64,000 nt of DNA from Camellia lanceoleosa (taxonomy: Eukaryota; Streptophyta; Magnoliopsida; Ericales; Theaceae), in NCBI GenBank assembly GCA_025200525.1, contig CM045763.1, positions 87,634,131 to 87,698,130 on the forward strand, read 5' to 3'. Under the pieces are notes generated by a model. The model made no database searches, was not told the DNA's origin, and saw only the letters and a program-made list of their open reading frames with translations. The position numbers and the translations under genes were made by a program. Positions 46,518 to 58,929 of the stretch are shown one piece after another. How positions within the stretch are numbered: the first letter of the stretch is position 1; each line of letters opens with the position of its first letter.

Positions 46518-49500
46518 GAAACTCCTTTATCTTTCTACTCGACTCCCTCCACCTCACATAATCACTCATCTTTTGCAAACATCACAACCATCTCTCACCC
46601 TACCACGTTATCACATTTATAAACAGAAAATAGAAAGGGAAAGTAGAATTAAAAATGAAAATTCTTAGACAGAGAATATGAGAATCTGGTCTTTTATAGT
46701 CAGAAGAGAAACAAGCCTATAAAAAAGAAAAGAAAAAAAAATTAAAAAAATTAAAGAAGGAAAGAAATCCATCAATTTTAGAACAGAAAAATGGAAATGA
46801 GAGATTTAAGACAGTAAAAATTGGTGAACAGTTTCAGAGAGGAAATAAAGAAAGAACAAAAAACAAAAAGATTTAAAGGGGAAAAAAAAGCCACCACTCC
46901 CGGTGCAGCTGAACATCACATCTTGGCTTGTCTCCCTTAGGATACAATAGCTCGACTTATAGTCGTGTTGACCCAGACCAATCCTGCACAAGTGGGTGAG
47001 TTTAAAGCTCCACCACTAAAACGCCCTTACAGGTTGCCTGATAGTTTGTGTAAAAACACAATATATAGAGCAAGTACTTTCGTATTTACACACTGCCACA
47101 ACATTAGCTCCCATTTATATAGAATGAGATTAGATAAACAGTCACATGTTATACATGAATTAATAATACAAACAATTAATCACTTCCATGAATATAATGT
47201 AACGCATATTGTGAGAATATTAATAAATGAGACTTGGTGGATGAGTTAATAACCCAACTGTTTCTTTCCTTCCTCCTACAGCTTCAGAACCTCTCACCCA
47301 CCACATTCATTCTCCATTCATCATTTTAATTACCAAGCATTTTTTCACCTCTGCATTTCCATCACACTTAATCACATGCAATGATGAAATAAATAGATGT
47401 ACCAGATCATTGATGGCAGCATAATACAAATGCAATTTAATGTTAAAATAAAATATGTGCATTGATAATGCACCAACACCCCCCTAAGAATAATTCCTGG
47501 TTCTGCCACTGTTTGTAAACCATCTGTTATTGTCTTTGTTTCTAGCCAATACTCTACACATTTTCTAAACTGTTTGTTTGTGCCCTTGTACTCTGCCTCT
47601 ATGTACCCCTGTGCCGGTGTGCTTTTCTTCATTTGTTTATTGCTTGCCTGGTGTCTAATAATATCACCCACTGTTTCAACACTCCCTTCAAGCTTGTAAA
47701 ACCATCTTGCCCTTCGGCACCATCTTTCCCACATTAGTATCATCTTTCAAAGTCCACATTACTTCTTTAAACATTTTATCCTTAAATACTTCTACTTTCT
47801 CGCCTTTTAGATTCTGCCATCTAGTTTGTGGACTTTTAATATCTTTTCTAGTTTGATATTGCCCTTTGATGTATATACCTAGTATTGTTAGCTTATGTTG
47901 TTATAACATTGAACTCTGAAATGACCTTGCAATCCTTCAAATTTCTGACTCTCATTTGACGCACTTTTAGAAGTGATTAAGTGTTCCTCTCTTTTTAAAA
48001 ATGGTATTAGTTACCACATGTTGTATCTAGCACTTTTTGAAAATTATTGGCCTTGTTTGGTTTGTGTTTGTAGAGTAGTTTTTGAGATAAAAAGTACGAA
48101 AACTTGTTTGGTTTGTCTTTTTTCAGAAATGATTTTGAAAAATTGTTTTGGGGAGAGAGTTTTAAAAAAAGTGATTGATTTGATGTGTATATGAGAGAGA
48201 GTAATTTTGGAAAGTAGGTAACCAAACAAAATTTTGAGATTTTTTTTGAAAAAATTTGTTTGGTTTGATTACTCTTGAAAATTCGTTTGTAGAGAATTTT
48301 TCCCAAAAATTTTTCTGAAAAACAAACCAAATAAACCCATTGTGTCAGTGTGTCCATGTCTTGTCACGTGTTTGTTTCTATGATTCTTAGGTTGCTCCTC
48401 TCTCAAACAGCGTAAGATTTTAGATGAGTTGTTGGCCAACCGTTTAATCCCCTTCCAAGAAAATGATGTTCCACCTTCGCTTCGAAATATTTGGATGAAG
48501 ACCGTGTAAACACTACATAAGGGCTTCCAACTCTCTAGCCTTAGAATCTTGCACGGTCCATCTAAAAAATACATCCCAAAATAATTGACTACCCCCCAAA
48601 CTAAGCATGGACACAGACCTGTGAACCTGCAAATTTTCAAAAAATACACAACACGACACGCATGAAACACGTACAAAATATATAATTTTATATATTTTTG
48701 TTACATGGCATATATTTAAATATTATATATTTATTCTATGTCAGGCCTGTACGCCCCTAGGGATTAGTCGGGCTTTGATCCGGGCACCCTAAGCCAAAAA
48801 TATATATATATATATTCTATGTCAAATATTTATTCTTGTCAAATTCAACAACCTTGGTATACTACTCTAGAGAAAAAAAAACAAAACAAACCAAAATAGT
48901 GTCCTAATGTGTCAATCGTGTGTCCTCAGTTTGTCCGGCGCCCATATGTAACCTCCAAAGAGGTGTCCGTGCTTCATAGGCCCCAAATGTAAATAAATTG
49001 GCACTATAGCATTTCTATCCACCACGATCTCATATAAAGTTGGGAAATTGACCTCCAATACCCACACTAATATGCCAAAATCAAACTCTCAACCACTTTG
49101 AATCTATCTTATACATGGCTTGAAATCCATTGTTTCACAAGTTCTAACCTTGAATCCTTTATGTCAATTTGTTCAATGACCAGCTTTTCCATTTTAAATC
49201 AACCCTAGAACCTAAAATACCTAGGTTTTCGAACATTACAAAGTCTTCCACATTTTACAACAAGGAAAAACAATGCAAGGCATTTTGCTGGGGGGGAAAA
49301 AAAGCCTATGTTGTGCCTCATGCTTTATTGTTTATCGTTCATAATAAACTCCCAAAGGGATGTGCAAGTGCATCTAAAGACCCAGACAGGGAATTCGTTG
49401 TCGCCCCTTTTATTTTGACAAGTCATTCTCATCCCCTCTCTTCACTGGGAGATGAATATTGTGATCAATTAACATGGTCTAAAAAGTTCTGTATAAACAC

Positions 49501-52500
49501 ACTTAGACAGGCATAAGAATTAATATCTGTCATTCAAGCCTTTGACAGCAAGCACTTTGTACAAATGATTACAACAATAAGGTCTGTATCCAATCCAGCC
49601 TTCCAAGTACCTTGTAGACTAATACAATACAATGCAATAGCTCTTTTACACATGCTCTCATGTATGTGTTAGATCACCATTAGTCCCAAGAAATTAAAAC
49701 TATTAGGAAAGGGCACAACAATGACATGCAACCATATCTTGCACATGGAGACGCAAACATCCTACTACAGATAAACAAATTGCAAATGGAAAAACAAATG
49801 CAAATGGAGAGATTTGAACCTAAGACCTTTCCTAACCTGAGCTCTAATACCATGCTAAAGAACCACTAGTCTCAAAAGGTTAAGTAAATAGGAAAAGGGC
49901 CCAACAATGCATATCAAGCTCTACAATAGTGTGAACATTGTCCAACAATCAATTCTTTATTCTTTCCAAAAGCACACAGTTCCTTAAAGGACCTTCTAAA
50001 ATGATAAAAGTATGCTAATCACAATCCCCCTGTGCCTATGATACGATCAAACAATGACATTTCATACTCTTCTCACTCTTCAAGACGCAACATCAGTTTA
50101 TCTATTTTTCTTTCTATTTTCCCTTTTGTTGGGGATGGGTGGGGATACAAATTGCATGGAGATGAACTTCCTACTGCAACTAACATGTCTAGGAATTTCT
50201 TGAATAGTTAAGGAACATGTCTTGCATTGCATAAGCCATCTAACATTTCTGCATTCAATTGATAAGGAGATGGAAGCACAAAAAGAATTATTAATTTTTA
50301 GTATGAATGAAATTCCCTTTGCAATATTATCATTGCCACACAGGCTGTTTTAATATCATATTCTAAACATAATTTTCAAACTATAATACACATCAGAGTG
50401 CACAACAATATATTTCAAGACAGTAAAATTATGTCATTTGTGAGTACCAACAACAGCTCCCAGGATATTAGATAGATATATGACAAGACACCAAGATTCA
50501 ATGCACATGAATGGAACAAAGGCGGCTCAAGCCTACTTGAGGCCTAAGACAAATATATAAGTGAGGCTCTTTATTAACTTTTACATTAATTTGTTCACTT
50601 TTTATGATGCAAAAGTACTAATTTAACTTTTATATTCAAGTTTTTCTAACATAATATTCATCTAGTGATTTACAGTTTATTATTTTAAAATCGACCAATA
50701 ACTAAACACACAGAATCAACTGCAAAACTAACCACATAATGATATGTTGCAAGCTATGAAGCACAGACCTCTCTCTGGGGGTCACATACAGGTGTCGGAC
50801 ACGTGCCGGACATGAACATGTGCTGAACACACTCTGGACATGTGTCGGACACGTTAGGGCACTTGGGACACGCTAGGACACTTCGGACATGATGCGAACA
50901 CATTGGAACACGCTGAGGACACGTTAGGGATATGCTGAGGACACTCTAGGGACACGTTAAGGACACATCGAGGACTTTTTTTTTTTCAAAAAAAATTAAA
51001 AATTTTAATTTTTTTACTAAAATAATAGCATACTAAGGTTGATAAATTTGATAAAATTAAATATTTTACATAAAATACATGTTAAATATTTAAAAATATG
51101 ACATATAATAAATATATAAAATTATATGTTTTGAACGTGTCCCTAACGTATCGTGTCCTCTATTTTTTGAAAATTTGTGTGTCTGTGTCTGTGTTGTGTT
51201 CGTGTCCGTGCTTCTTAGGTAGCAAGAGCTTTTGCACTTGGTTCTATGACTGATTCTTCTGTAACATTTCTCTTACTGATGTGGGCTTTTCAATTTGATC
51301 AAGAAAGAGATGATATACCGAGGGTTATTTGTTTTCACCAAGAAAGAAGTACAATGATGAAGGCCTTTTATTTGTATAATATATATATATATTTTTAATA
51401 AATGCTTTTATTTGTATAATATAATACTATAATGCCAAAGAATTTGCTTTTTTCATCGCATTTAATTCTTGATTTTATAAGAGTATTAACTTTTTCTTTT
51501 GCCCTTCTTTTTTTTTGGTGGAGAGAAATGTCTAAACATAATGATGACTGACGAGATGTATAATAATGATAGGGTAGTTTGTTTTGACATGTATGAAATG
51601 CAATTTAATTAGAGTTTTTTTTTTGCCTGGTAATGCTTTTTCCATTCTCCGTTTCGACGTTGTTTTTATTTTTACTACTAGTTGTTCGCATTTGCAAGTA
51701 TATATCTAAATTTTTTGGTTATTTGATGAATGAAGAAGATGGATTGAATTTGACAACTTTTAGTAGTTATTTTCCAAAGCAATTAACAGTATGGTCATTT
51801 TTTGGGGGGAAAATGTTACAAAGCTTCAAAACCTTCTAAGTTATGTTATGTGCTTTACATAAATTATTTTTATGTGATACATACACTATGTATTAAACGT
51901 ATATAAAAAACTGGGCCCTCTTTTGTTCAAGGGAGTAGGTGAGACATCTCCAATTCTTCATCTTTTCTTTCATCAAATTTGAATTTGATGAAAATATATT
52001 CAAAAATCATCTCCTATCCTTTCATCAAATATTCATCAAATCAAGGGAGAGCCATTTTTTTTTTCTATCAAATTGAGAACTCACCAAATTTAAATTTGAT
52101 AAAAATTTTAAAAGATGAAGCATTCGAGATGATTTTTTATATCAAATTTGATGAAAAGGAAAATTTGGTATAAGAGGGGAATTCTTAAAAAGATTTTGAT
52201 AAAAATTTGATGAAAGAATTGGAGTAGTTCATACGAAATCAAACTTTTTACTCAAATTTATTATCAAATTAGAGGGAAAAAATTGGTGAAGGATTGGGGA
52301 TGGTGTAAGTTGCCCAGTGATTGAGCTGCTAATGCAAGAGAACTACACAAAACAACAAATAATGGTGGTAATGAGTGAATAGTACGTCAGATCAGAAAGT
52401 TGGGAACAGAAAAGGGAAAATTAAGTCATAAATTTTTGTTTCATGGTGTGGTTGAAGTCAAGACCTAGCAACAATAAGTGAAGATATATTTTCCACATAA

Positions 52501-53109
52501 GCATAAGGAGTGAAGGTACTGATTGACCTTTGTAAAGAATTTCTGTGCATGACTTCTGATCTGCACAGCAGTCTTGGTTCCTATATGTTCTGCACAGCAC
52601 CAGATAAAAACAAGAAGAAGAGCAAGAACAAATTTTGAATTAAGAGAAAATAAACATAAGAAATAACTCTCTCTGGATTATATTCCAAGAGGACATATCC
52701 GTTGGGATCTAAACATGGATCCCAGAGATAACAAACATTCAATATACAAAATTTTAATTGGGGACCAATCTAAGTTGAAGTCGGAGCACAAAATCAGTAT
52801 CGACCAAAGAATAATTTTTAAGTGTGCAAGCAAGTTGTAACCTTCGATACGTTGCCACGCTCGCCCATAGAGTTTTAAGGCCTCTAGAAACCTATTATGC
52901 TCCTCCTCTGTCCATCGTTCCCGTTGCTTGGTAATTGTATACGGTTTTCGTGTCTGCAATAGAAGGTGCAATCATAAATCATATGTATTCGGATTCATAG
53001 CCAATTAGTCCCCTAATAATATCTGTATTTATCTATCCATGTATGCATATATACAGATGTATAATTTTACCTTAATAACTAAATCTTCTCCAGAGGAGTA
53101 GGTGTCCAT
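41989..53109 (-). CDS. LHY: LHY/CCA1-type circadian clock MYB transcription factor, with a frame anomaly in the last exon
   Basis: Exons: 53109-53071, 52953-52842, 52589-52528, 44314-44081, 43935-42460, then a last exon from 42364 (usual acceptor) or 42354 (alternative) to 41989. The start reads [13 protein letters not shown], then one MYB repeat ([20 protein letters not shown]) with the SHAQKFF helix of the CCA1/LHY/RVE group, then the Pro-rich [18 protein letters not shown] block. The 492-codon exon has an Ala-rich stretch and the [10 protein letters not shown] acidic region. The protein ends GFKPYKRCS...[10 protein letters not shown], typical of LHY. Such factors act in the nucleus as morning-phase repressors binding evening elements. 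From the usual acceptor the last exon reads GRLAFGTIL then TAG at 42335-42337; the family has two more nucleotides after GRLAF. Using TTAG at 42358-42355 as acceptor restores the frame and gives 762 residues; otherwise about 650. Confidence 0.93.
45930..46235 (+). mobile_element. CACTA-like terminal fragment with subterminal repeats
   Basis: CACTACTAAAAAA at 45930 is the kind of end that names CACTA (En/Spm) elements. It is followed by about five degenerate copies, 55-65 bp apart, of a motif like TCACTAATTGTAAGTTTTAGCGACAATTT and its partial complement. This matches subterminal repeat architecture. The other end near 46230 (TTTACTAGGG) is not a clean TAGTG, so it is a fragment or deletion derivative. 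Confidence 0.5.
48049..48338. mobile_element. 290-bp MITE, copy 1
   Basis: Ends GGCCTTGTTTGGTTTGTG and, other strand, GGGTTTATTTGGTTTG. ATT lies outside both ends (48046-48048, 48339-48341). It matches the equally long element at 56990-57279 in order throughout (GATAAAAAGTACGAAAAC, AAAGTGATTGATTTGAT, AAATTTGTTTGGTTTGATTA). Confidence 0.85.
48602..48980. mobile_element. hAT-like MITE with CGGACAC ends, hosting a SINE piece
   Basis: Left end TAAGCATGGACAC; right end, other strand, CCTATGAAGCACGGACAC. Flanking 8-mers CCCCAAAC (48594-48601) and CCCCAAAT (48981-48988) match 7 of 8. The body is built of ACACGAC/GTGTCC-type phrases around an AT-rich centre. It is the same family as 50754-51218. Confidence 0.65.
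48744..48812 (+). mobile_element. 3' piece of a SINE with 12-bp target duplication
   Basis: A 69-bp insert containing CCTAGGGATTAGTCGGGC and GATCCGGGCACCC, phrases seen in plant tRNA-derived SINEs, ending in a (TA)n tail. A perfect direct repeat TATTCTATGTCA flanks it (48732-48743, 48813-48824). It sits inside the hAT-like MITE. Confidence 0.7.
50754..51218. mobile_element. hAT-like MITE rich in GGACAC repeats
   Basis: Left end CTATGAAGCACAGAC; right end, other strand, CTAAGAAGCACGGACAC. Flanking 8-mers GTTGCAAG (50746-50753) and GTAGCAAG (51219-51226) match 7 of 8. The left half has about 12 diverged repeats of the type GGGACACGTTAGGACAC; the centre is AT-rich. No coding capacity. Confidence 0.75.
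51890..52290. repeat. Cluster of palindromic ATCAAATTTGAT motifs
   Basis: Repeated short palindromes (CATCAAATTTGAATTTGATGA, TATCAAATTTGATGA, AAATTTGATAAAAATTT) fill this part of the LHY-type intron. It may be another MITE, but no ends were found. Confidence 0.35.
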
Positions 53110-53890
53110 GTGATGGACCAAGGCAGCTGGCGCTGCTTCAGATCCTCACTGACAAGTAAGGGATAAAACAACAGCCTTCTTTCAGCTCTCGCCGCATCGA
53201 ATGATACTAGATATAGCTTAGCCGTGGCTGATGATGACAAAAACCTGATAACTTCCTACTAATACTATTACTGCAACAAAACAAACAAGTCGGTAGAGAT
53301 CCTGTCTCTGTTTCGGAAAAAAAAGAAATCACTATTATTATTATTATTCTTGTTATGGTTGCTGATTATGATTCATTACCATATCCTACTCTTCTCTGGA
53401 TCCGAAACAACATATATATAAATAAAACTAAAACTAAAATAGTAAATTCCTAATTCAGGATCCTCACCAAAACAACAACGAAGTGGACCACGCCAAAACC
53501 TTTAGGATGAAAAAAGAATCGATCAGTAATCAAGAACAAAACTGGAATGACCTCTCCGACTATCCACAATGCATCGGCAATCGCACATACCTTTCAAGTA
53601 TATCACAAATCAATAAATAAACAAAAAAAAAAACCCTAAGAATCCGAACCGCACCTTCCGAAAAAGCCATGATTGTTGAAACTCCGATCCAGTATTCGAT
53701 CACTCATGAGGCAAATTCATCGGATTCTCCCCCGAGAACATGAAGTTCAGAATCAGAGAAAATTCAACAAAAGAGCAGAGAAGCAGTAGCAGAAGCAGAC
53801 GAGAAGAGAAACGAGTTTGCGGTGCGAGTGTTAAAAGAGGCAAGTTTTTTTTTTTTTTTTTGGTGTGAGGAATAATCTCAACCACTATTT
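53110..53890 (-). other. 5' leader of the LHY-type gene, probably multi-exon
   Basis: Upstream of the ATG at 53109 the minus strand shows acceptor-like TTGTCAG near 53150, a small exon candidate between TTTGTTGCAG near 53270 and TTATCAG/GTTTTT near 53243, and a donor-like GGAAG/GTGCGG near 53660. Short upstream ATGs occur near 53670. LHY/CCA1 genes commonly have introns in the 5' UTR, so the layout is plausible but not proven. Confidence 0.45.
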
Positions 53891-54248
53891 TTTGTTTGGG
53901 GGTTTGTTTTTGGAGTAAAATAGAAAAATAAAGGGGGTATTAATTTGAGGCTGGCATGAATCGAGGACGAGGAGAGAGACTGAAGGGTGGTGTAGAGAGC
54001 GAGGATGATGCCAAGTGGTGACATTTGAGTGGCCAATCCGTAAACTCCAGAAAGCCCACCTTGCACTTTTTGGAGAAACAGTGTGGCTGCGTGTGCTTAA
54101 ATCTCGACCACAAACTGGCATTTGAGGTTAAAGCTCGAACAAGTTCCCTCTCCTCCGTTACAGGAAGAATCCAGCTCTGCCTCTTTCTGGGTCCCACCTC
54201 ATACGTGGCCTTCCACGAAACCGTCGGTACCCGTTCATATGGAGATAT
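53891..54248 (-). other. Probable promoter region of the LHY-type gene
   Basis: The segment upstream of the leader is GC-richer than the flanking spacer. An ACGT core in TACGTGG lies at 54202-54208; ACGT elements are common in light- and clock-regulated promoters. Short frames here have no recognisable protein. No evening element (AAAATATCT) was seen. Confidence 0.35.
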
Positions 54249-54423
54249 AGGAGTGGTTTGAAATGTTTTAAATAATTATATTTTTTTATTTTTTATAAAA
54301 TATGAATTGGATATGAATTTGACTTGAAATGATGTGATAGAGAAATAATGTAATTTAAATAAGATAATATAATTTAAATAAAATAGTAATTTTTTAACTT
54401 TTTTAATATATGTCAAATAAAAC
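54249..54423. mobile_element. Degraded copy of the 38345 MITE, opposite orientation
   Basis: GGTTTGAAATGTTTTAAATAA, GAAATGATGTGATAGAGA, TTTAAATAAGATAAT and TTTTTTAACTTTTTTAA occur in the same order as in the complement of 38345-38516. The right end is AAATAAAACC. The ends are mutated and no target duplication is left. Confidence 0.7.
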
Positions 54424-54429
54424 CGTAAT

Positions 54430-56989
54430 CGATTTTCCATTTAAGTAAAATTTTATACCGAATTGTTAATGTTATTTTTATTATATTAAGAATTGATATA
54501 GGTTGATTTTTTTATTAAATCATACCAATTCAAACGATTTTGTTCAGTGCGGTTTAATTAATTTAAAATATTTCAAATTTAAGTTATTTTTTAAATTTGT
54601 AATATAATAAGTAATTTATATAAAAATATTGAAATTGAATTAAAAACAAATATAATTTGAAAATTAAAATCTTGACACTAAAGCAAAATTAAAATTTAAA
54701 ATCATAATCCATAAGATTAAATCACAAATCTATTAAGTAAGTTAAAACAAAAAATTAAAAACGATAAACATCTGTTATGACAATATAAGCATAGAAGTAG
54801 CAAAATTTGACTAAAGCACATATGTGTCATGCCCTAAAATTCAGACCATTAAATATTAAATTAGAACTAAACTAAACTCCAATCAATATTCTATCATTCA
54901 AATCCTAGGGGTAAAACAAAAAAAACTAAACACCAACCAAACCATCCACTATAATTCATAACTAACCAATACCTTTAACATTAAAGTAATAATAAATAGT
55001 CAAAATAGCTTAAATAATGTACGGTTACAAACCATACTAAATTATCCTAATACGAAAGTCATAAAAAAAAATAATAAATACATAAACTAATATCAACTCT
55101 ATACTCAAGAAAACAAAAGAAATTCAAGAGATAGATCCAAAAACTATAGTCACTCCATGTCACCATCGTAGTCTCAACTAATCATGCAAAGGAAGCTCGG
55201 CTGCACTCAAATAGAATGCACTTGAATTACTAAAAGACAAAACGGGTCAGTATACAGGTATACTAGTATGAGTACAAGATTTAACACTCACGTGTTCACC
55301 AGACACAAACAAAAATATATTTAATTATTGTTACGGGATAAGACAAATAGTTTCATCTGCACCGAGACACATGGGTAGTTTCTCGAGATATGGTGGCAAT
55401 TAGTTTCTTACCCGTAAACAACGAAATATAAATTGAGTATAAAATAAACAAAATAAAAATAAAAATATAGTGGGTCAACCTTGCAAAAAAAAAGTTAGTA
55501 AGACCCACAATTATGGGGAAAAAAAATAAAGTTAGTATAATTTAATCTTAATTAATTTGCTGAAGAAGTATAAAAATATATCGTTTCATGTTTAAAAAAT
55601 TCAAATTGATCAAAACTCAAAGAACAAAGTTGTACAGAATCAAATTTTCTAAAAGATAGCGTGAACGAATTTAATAGAAACTAAACAGGTTAAGAGAAAA
55701 ACTTTATAGAAAATCCTAACCGAAATTTGATCGAAAAAAATCTAGAACTGAAAACGAAAATAAACTGCTGTAAGATGAATTTTTTCGGAAAAGTTCAAAA
55801 CACGAAAAGTGTTTAGAATAATGTTTTACTTCAGTTTACACGAAATCAATAAAAATGAGCTTGTTTCGTTTGTTAAAACAGCCTCTAAAATCTGTATTGC
55901 TAAAATGAATTAAAACTACAATAACCAAGATTATCCAATTATAAGTTCTAATCGATTTTTTTAATAAAAAGTTAAAACACAAAAGTTGTCTAGAATCACG
56001 TATACATGTATTTGCTCAAATTTCATAACTTATCGAGATCGTTTACTATTTTTCAACATATACAAATCAATATAATTCACACTATACCAATAAACTCATA
56101 ATTAAATTCTTTGTACTTTTACTCCACCACTTTGGTCTCCACTTTCGGCCTACCCACACATTTCATGTGCCTCCCGTATACCTAACACCGCTCCGAAGCC
56201 AAACTTGCATGGAGATATCGTCCCAAGTTTGACCCACACTCCCCGGATGGTTAGCATATATGTACGCGTGTAAATCAAAGCACTCGTCTACTTATGAGAA
56301 TGAGACAATAATATACATATATAAAACATCTCACTCATGAGAACAACAAAACAATGTCAAGCCTAAGGCATTCAAATAAATCTCACAATTCTCACCTTTT
56401 TTTTTTATACTTCTTTCTCACCATCACTCAAATAAAACAACAATCCATGGAGTTATGGTGAAGTATAAAGAATTTATCTATAGGTTCCTAATTAATTTTA
56501 ATTTCGTATAATCATGAGTGTGATTACAACCATAAAATAAATTCATATAAAAATCATAAACCTAGCATACACAACTAATCAAAATAATTAAAATCAATCA
56601 ATCATCTAAAAATCATAAACCTTACATACACAACTAAACAAAATAATTAAAATCAATCAATCATCTAAAAATCCTAAACCTTACATGCACAACTAATCAA
56701 AATAATTTATATCGATCAATCATCTACATACAAATATAAAATCAATTCAACATAAAATAAATAAATAAAAATAACGAATTAAATATAAATTAAGAAAAAT
56801 GAGTTTAGTACTCATAATATTTTTTTAAAATCAAAAAATTATTTGAAAAATTAATAGGACCACTAAAACAAAACCACCCGCGGGGGGCGGAAAATTCCTC
56901 ACAGAGCATTCCTTGATTTTGATTAATTTCTCTCTCTCTCTCTCTGGTTCCGTTGCTACTCTCTTTCTTTTCTTTCTTTACGAGACTAT
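54430..56989. other. AT-rich intergenic spacer
   Basis: About 2.5 kb of A-rich sequence without supported genes. It includes the tandem repeat at 56551-56727 and a CT-rich tract at 56930-56946 just before the MITE at 56990. Confidence 0.45.
56551..56727 (+). repeat. Three tandem copies of a 59-bp unit
   Basis: Units begin AAATCATAAACC at 56551, AAATCATAAACC at 56610 and AAATCCTAAACC at 56669. Each continues through ACACAACTAA, AAATAATT and ATCAATCAATCATCTA. Few differences separate the copies. Confidence 0.88.
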
Positions 56990-57279
56990 GGGTATGTTTG
57001 GTTTGTGTTTGAGAGATGTGTTTTAGAGATAAAAAGTACGAAAACATGTTTGGTTTGGTTTTTTTCAAAAGATGTTTTGAAAAATGATTTTGAGAGAGAG
57101 TTTTGAAAAAAGTGATTGATTTGATATGTGTGTGAGAGAGATTTGTTTGAAAAACTTGTTTGGTTTACAAGTTTTGAGAAATTTTTTTGGAAAAATTTGT
57201 TTGGTTTGATTACTTTTGAAAACTTATTTGTAGAGAAAATTTCCCAAAATTTTTTCAGAAAATCAAACCAAACGAACCC
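56990..57279. mobile_element. 290-bp MITE, copy 2
   Basis: Ends GGGTATGTTTGGTTTGTG and, other strand, GGGTTCGTTTGGTTTG, with TAT outside both ends (56987-56989, 57280-57282). It is collinear over its whole length with the copy at 48049-48338. A three-base duplication and GGGT...GTTTGG ends fit PIF/Harbinger Tourist-type MITEs. Confidence 0.85.
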
Positions 57280-57282
57280 TAT

Positions 57283-58920
57283 AACACTTATAACCTAATT
57301 GCTATTATATTATATAATATAAATATAATATAAATACAGCTTAAATAAATATGATATATATTTTATATTATTAAATAACTACGACATATATAAATATATT
57401 TTATAAAAACACTACATGTAACACCTTTTTTTTTTAATGTATATATGAATATATAAATATAAATACTCTGATTAATTATATATAATTAAATATCAAATTA
57501 AACTAATTAAATATTACATTAAATTCACATATAACCACACAGTTAATAAAGTAAAAAATAAAATAAGATAATAACAATAAATAAATAAAGGCTTACGAAA
57601 AAATCAAGGTCGTTATAATATGAGTGACAAACTAACAACTTATTACATTGTTAATGTCTATTGTCAAATTTGGAATATTTAAGAAAAAAAAAAACAATTT
57701 AGTAAATCAACTGAATTTTGTACTCAACCAATTTTATTATAATATATATTATGTTTAATCTGAGAAGTTTTCTGTAGGTTTCGGTTTAATTCAATGCATA
57801 AGGTGCCTAAACTAGTATCAAATCAAAAATATAAAAAAAAAAAATTTTAAAAACAGCACAAACCGATTCATATTAAAAAATCGACCAAATATAACCATTT
57901 CAGTTCGATTCAACTAATTTTTTTGATGTTAATACATCCCTATGCTCATGTGAAAAATATTATTTACTTATAAAATTTGTGCACAAAAACTTCACACTAA
58001 TAGAGTTTGAATTTGTTAAAACTGAAAATTTTAATTTCAAAGATCTAAGTTGTTCTTCTTATATGATAAGCTAAGAATAATATGTATGCCAAAAAATTAA
58101 AGTCAATCAGTAATCACATTATTAAATCACATATATTATAACAAATAGATGGTCTATTTTTTAAAACATTTATGATATAACGATAAAAATGATTTGATGG
58201 TATGATAATTAATTTTGGATCAAACATACTTTTTTGTATGAATAATTTTCTTATGTAATTATATAAAATGAACGATTTAAATTATCGAAATGCCTCTAAG
58301 TTAGTCCCATGATGAATTAACTTTACTATGAAATTGAGATATTCAAATTTAATAAATCTAGACTCAGGTCCTATGCGAGTCTTGCATGTGTGAATCGGAG
58401 AACTTCTGTGTATTCTATATACATTATTATTATTATTTTTTATTTTATTTTTGTGTGCATATGGTATTGTTGCCGGTCATGTAGGTATGGGTACATCCTC
58501 GTATATTATCGAGAATTTTTATTTTATTTTTATAAATGCATTTTTTTTATTTACATTAAGAATTGGGTCATGTATAAAGTTTAAACACTAAAGACAATTT
58601 TAAAATACATTTATAACTAAAATATTTTAAAAAATACATTTATAGAAAGGTTAATAATTTTTAAAAATCTCTAAATTGTGTCAATGTTTAGTTTCTCTTT
58701 TTAGATACAACGGAAAGTTTCTCAAAAACAAAGAAAATAGTCTATTATTTATAAGCTAGAAAGGTGACACATTGCTTGCTTTAATTTTAATTTTAACATT
58801 TATTTTTTATTAAATAATTTTATGAGGATTTAGCTAGAGGTGCCATTTCAAAATTTTATTGAAGGTTAGGTCCTAATCATTTTTTTTTCAATCTTAATAC
58901 TCATATTCCAAAATTACTCA
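57283..58920. other. AT-rich intergenic spacer
   Basis: Very AT-rich with (TATA)n patches around 57300-57480. No gene or element boundaries are supported. Confidence 0.45.
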
Positions 58921-58929
58921 TGTCAGATT

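Larger units (their letters stand above)
44315..52527 (-). other. 8.2-kb intron 3 of the LHY-type gene
   Basis: Bounded by AAG/GTCAATC at 52528/52527 and CTCCAG/TTGG at 44315/44314, directly after the MYB domain. The other introns are 95-252 bp. It holds a CACTA-like end, three MITEs and a SINE piece listed separately. Unrecognised short frames at 47372-47743 (minus) and 49169-49516 (plus), and a tRNA-Met-like phrase on the minus strand near 49812-49855 (GGTATTAGAGCTCAGG), add no gene. Confidence 0.9.

Noticed and set aside
46965..47743. Open frames in the LHY-type intron as nested genes
   Set aside because: No recognisable protein, start context or promoter; they are short enough for chance in this composition.
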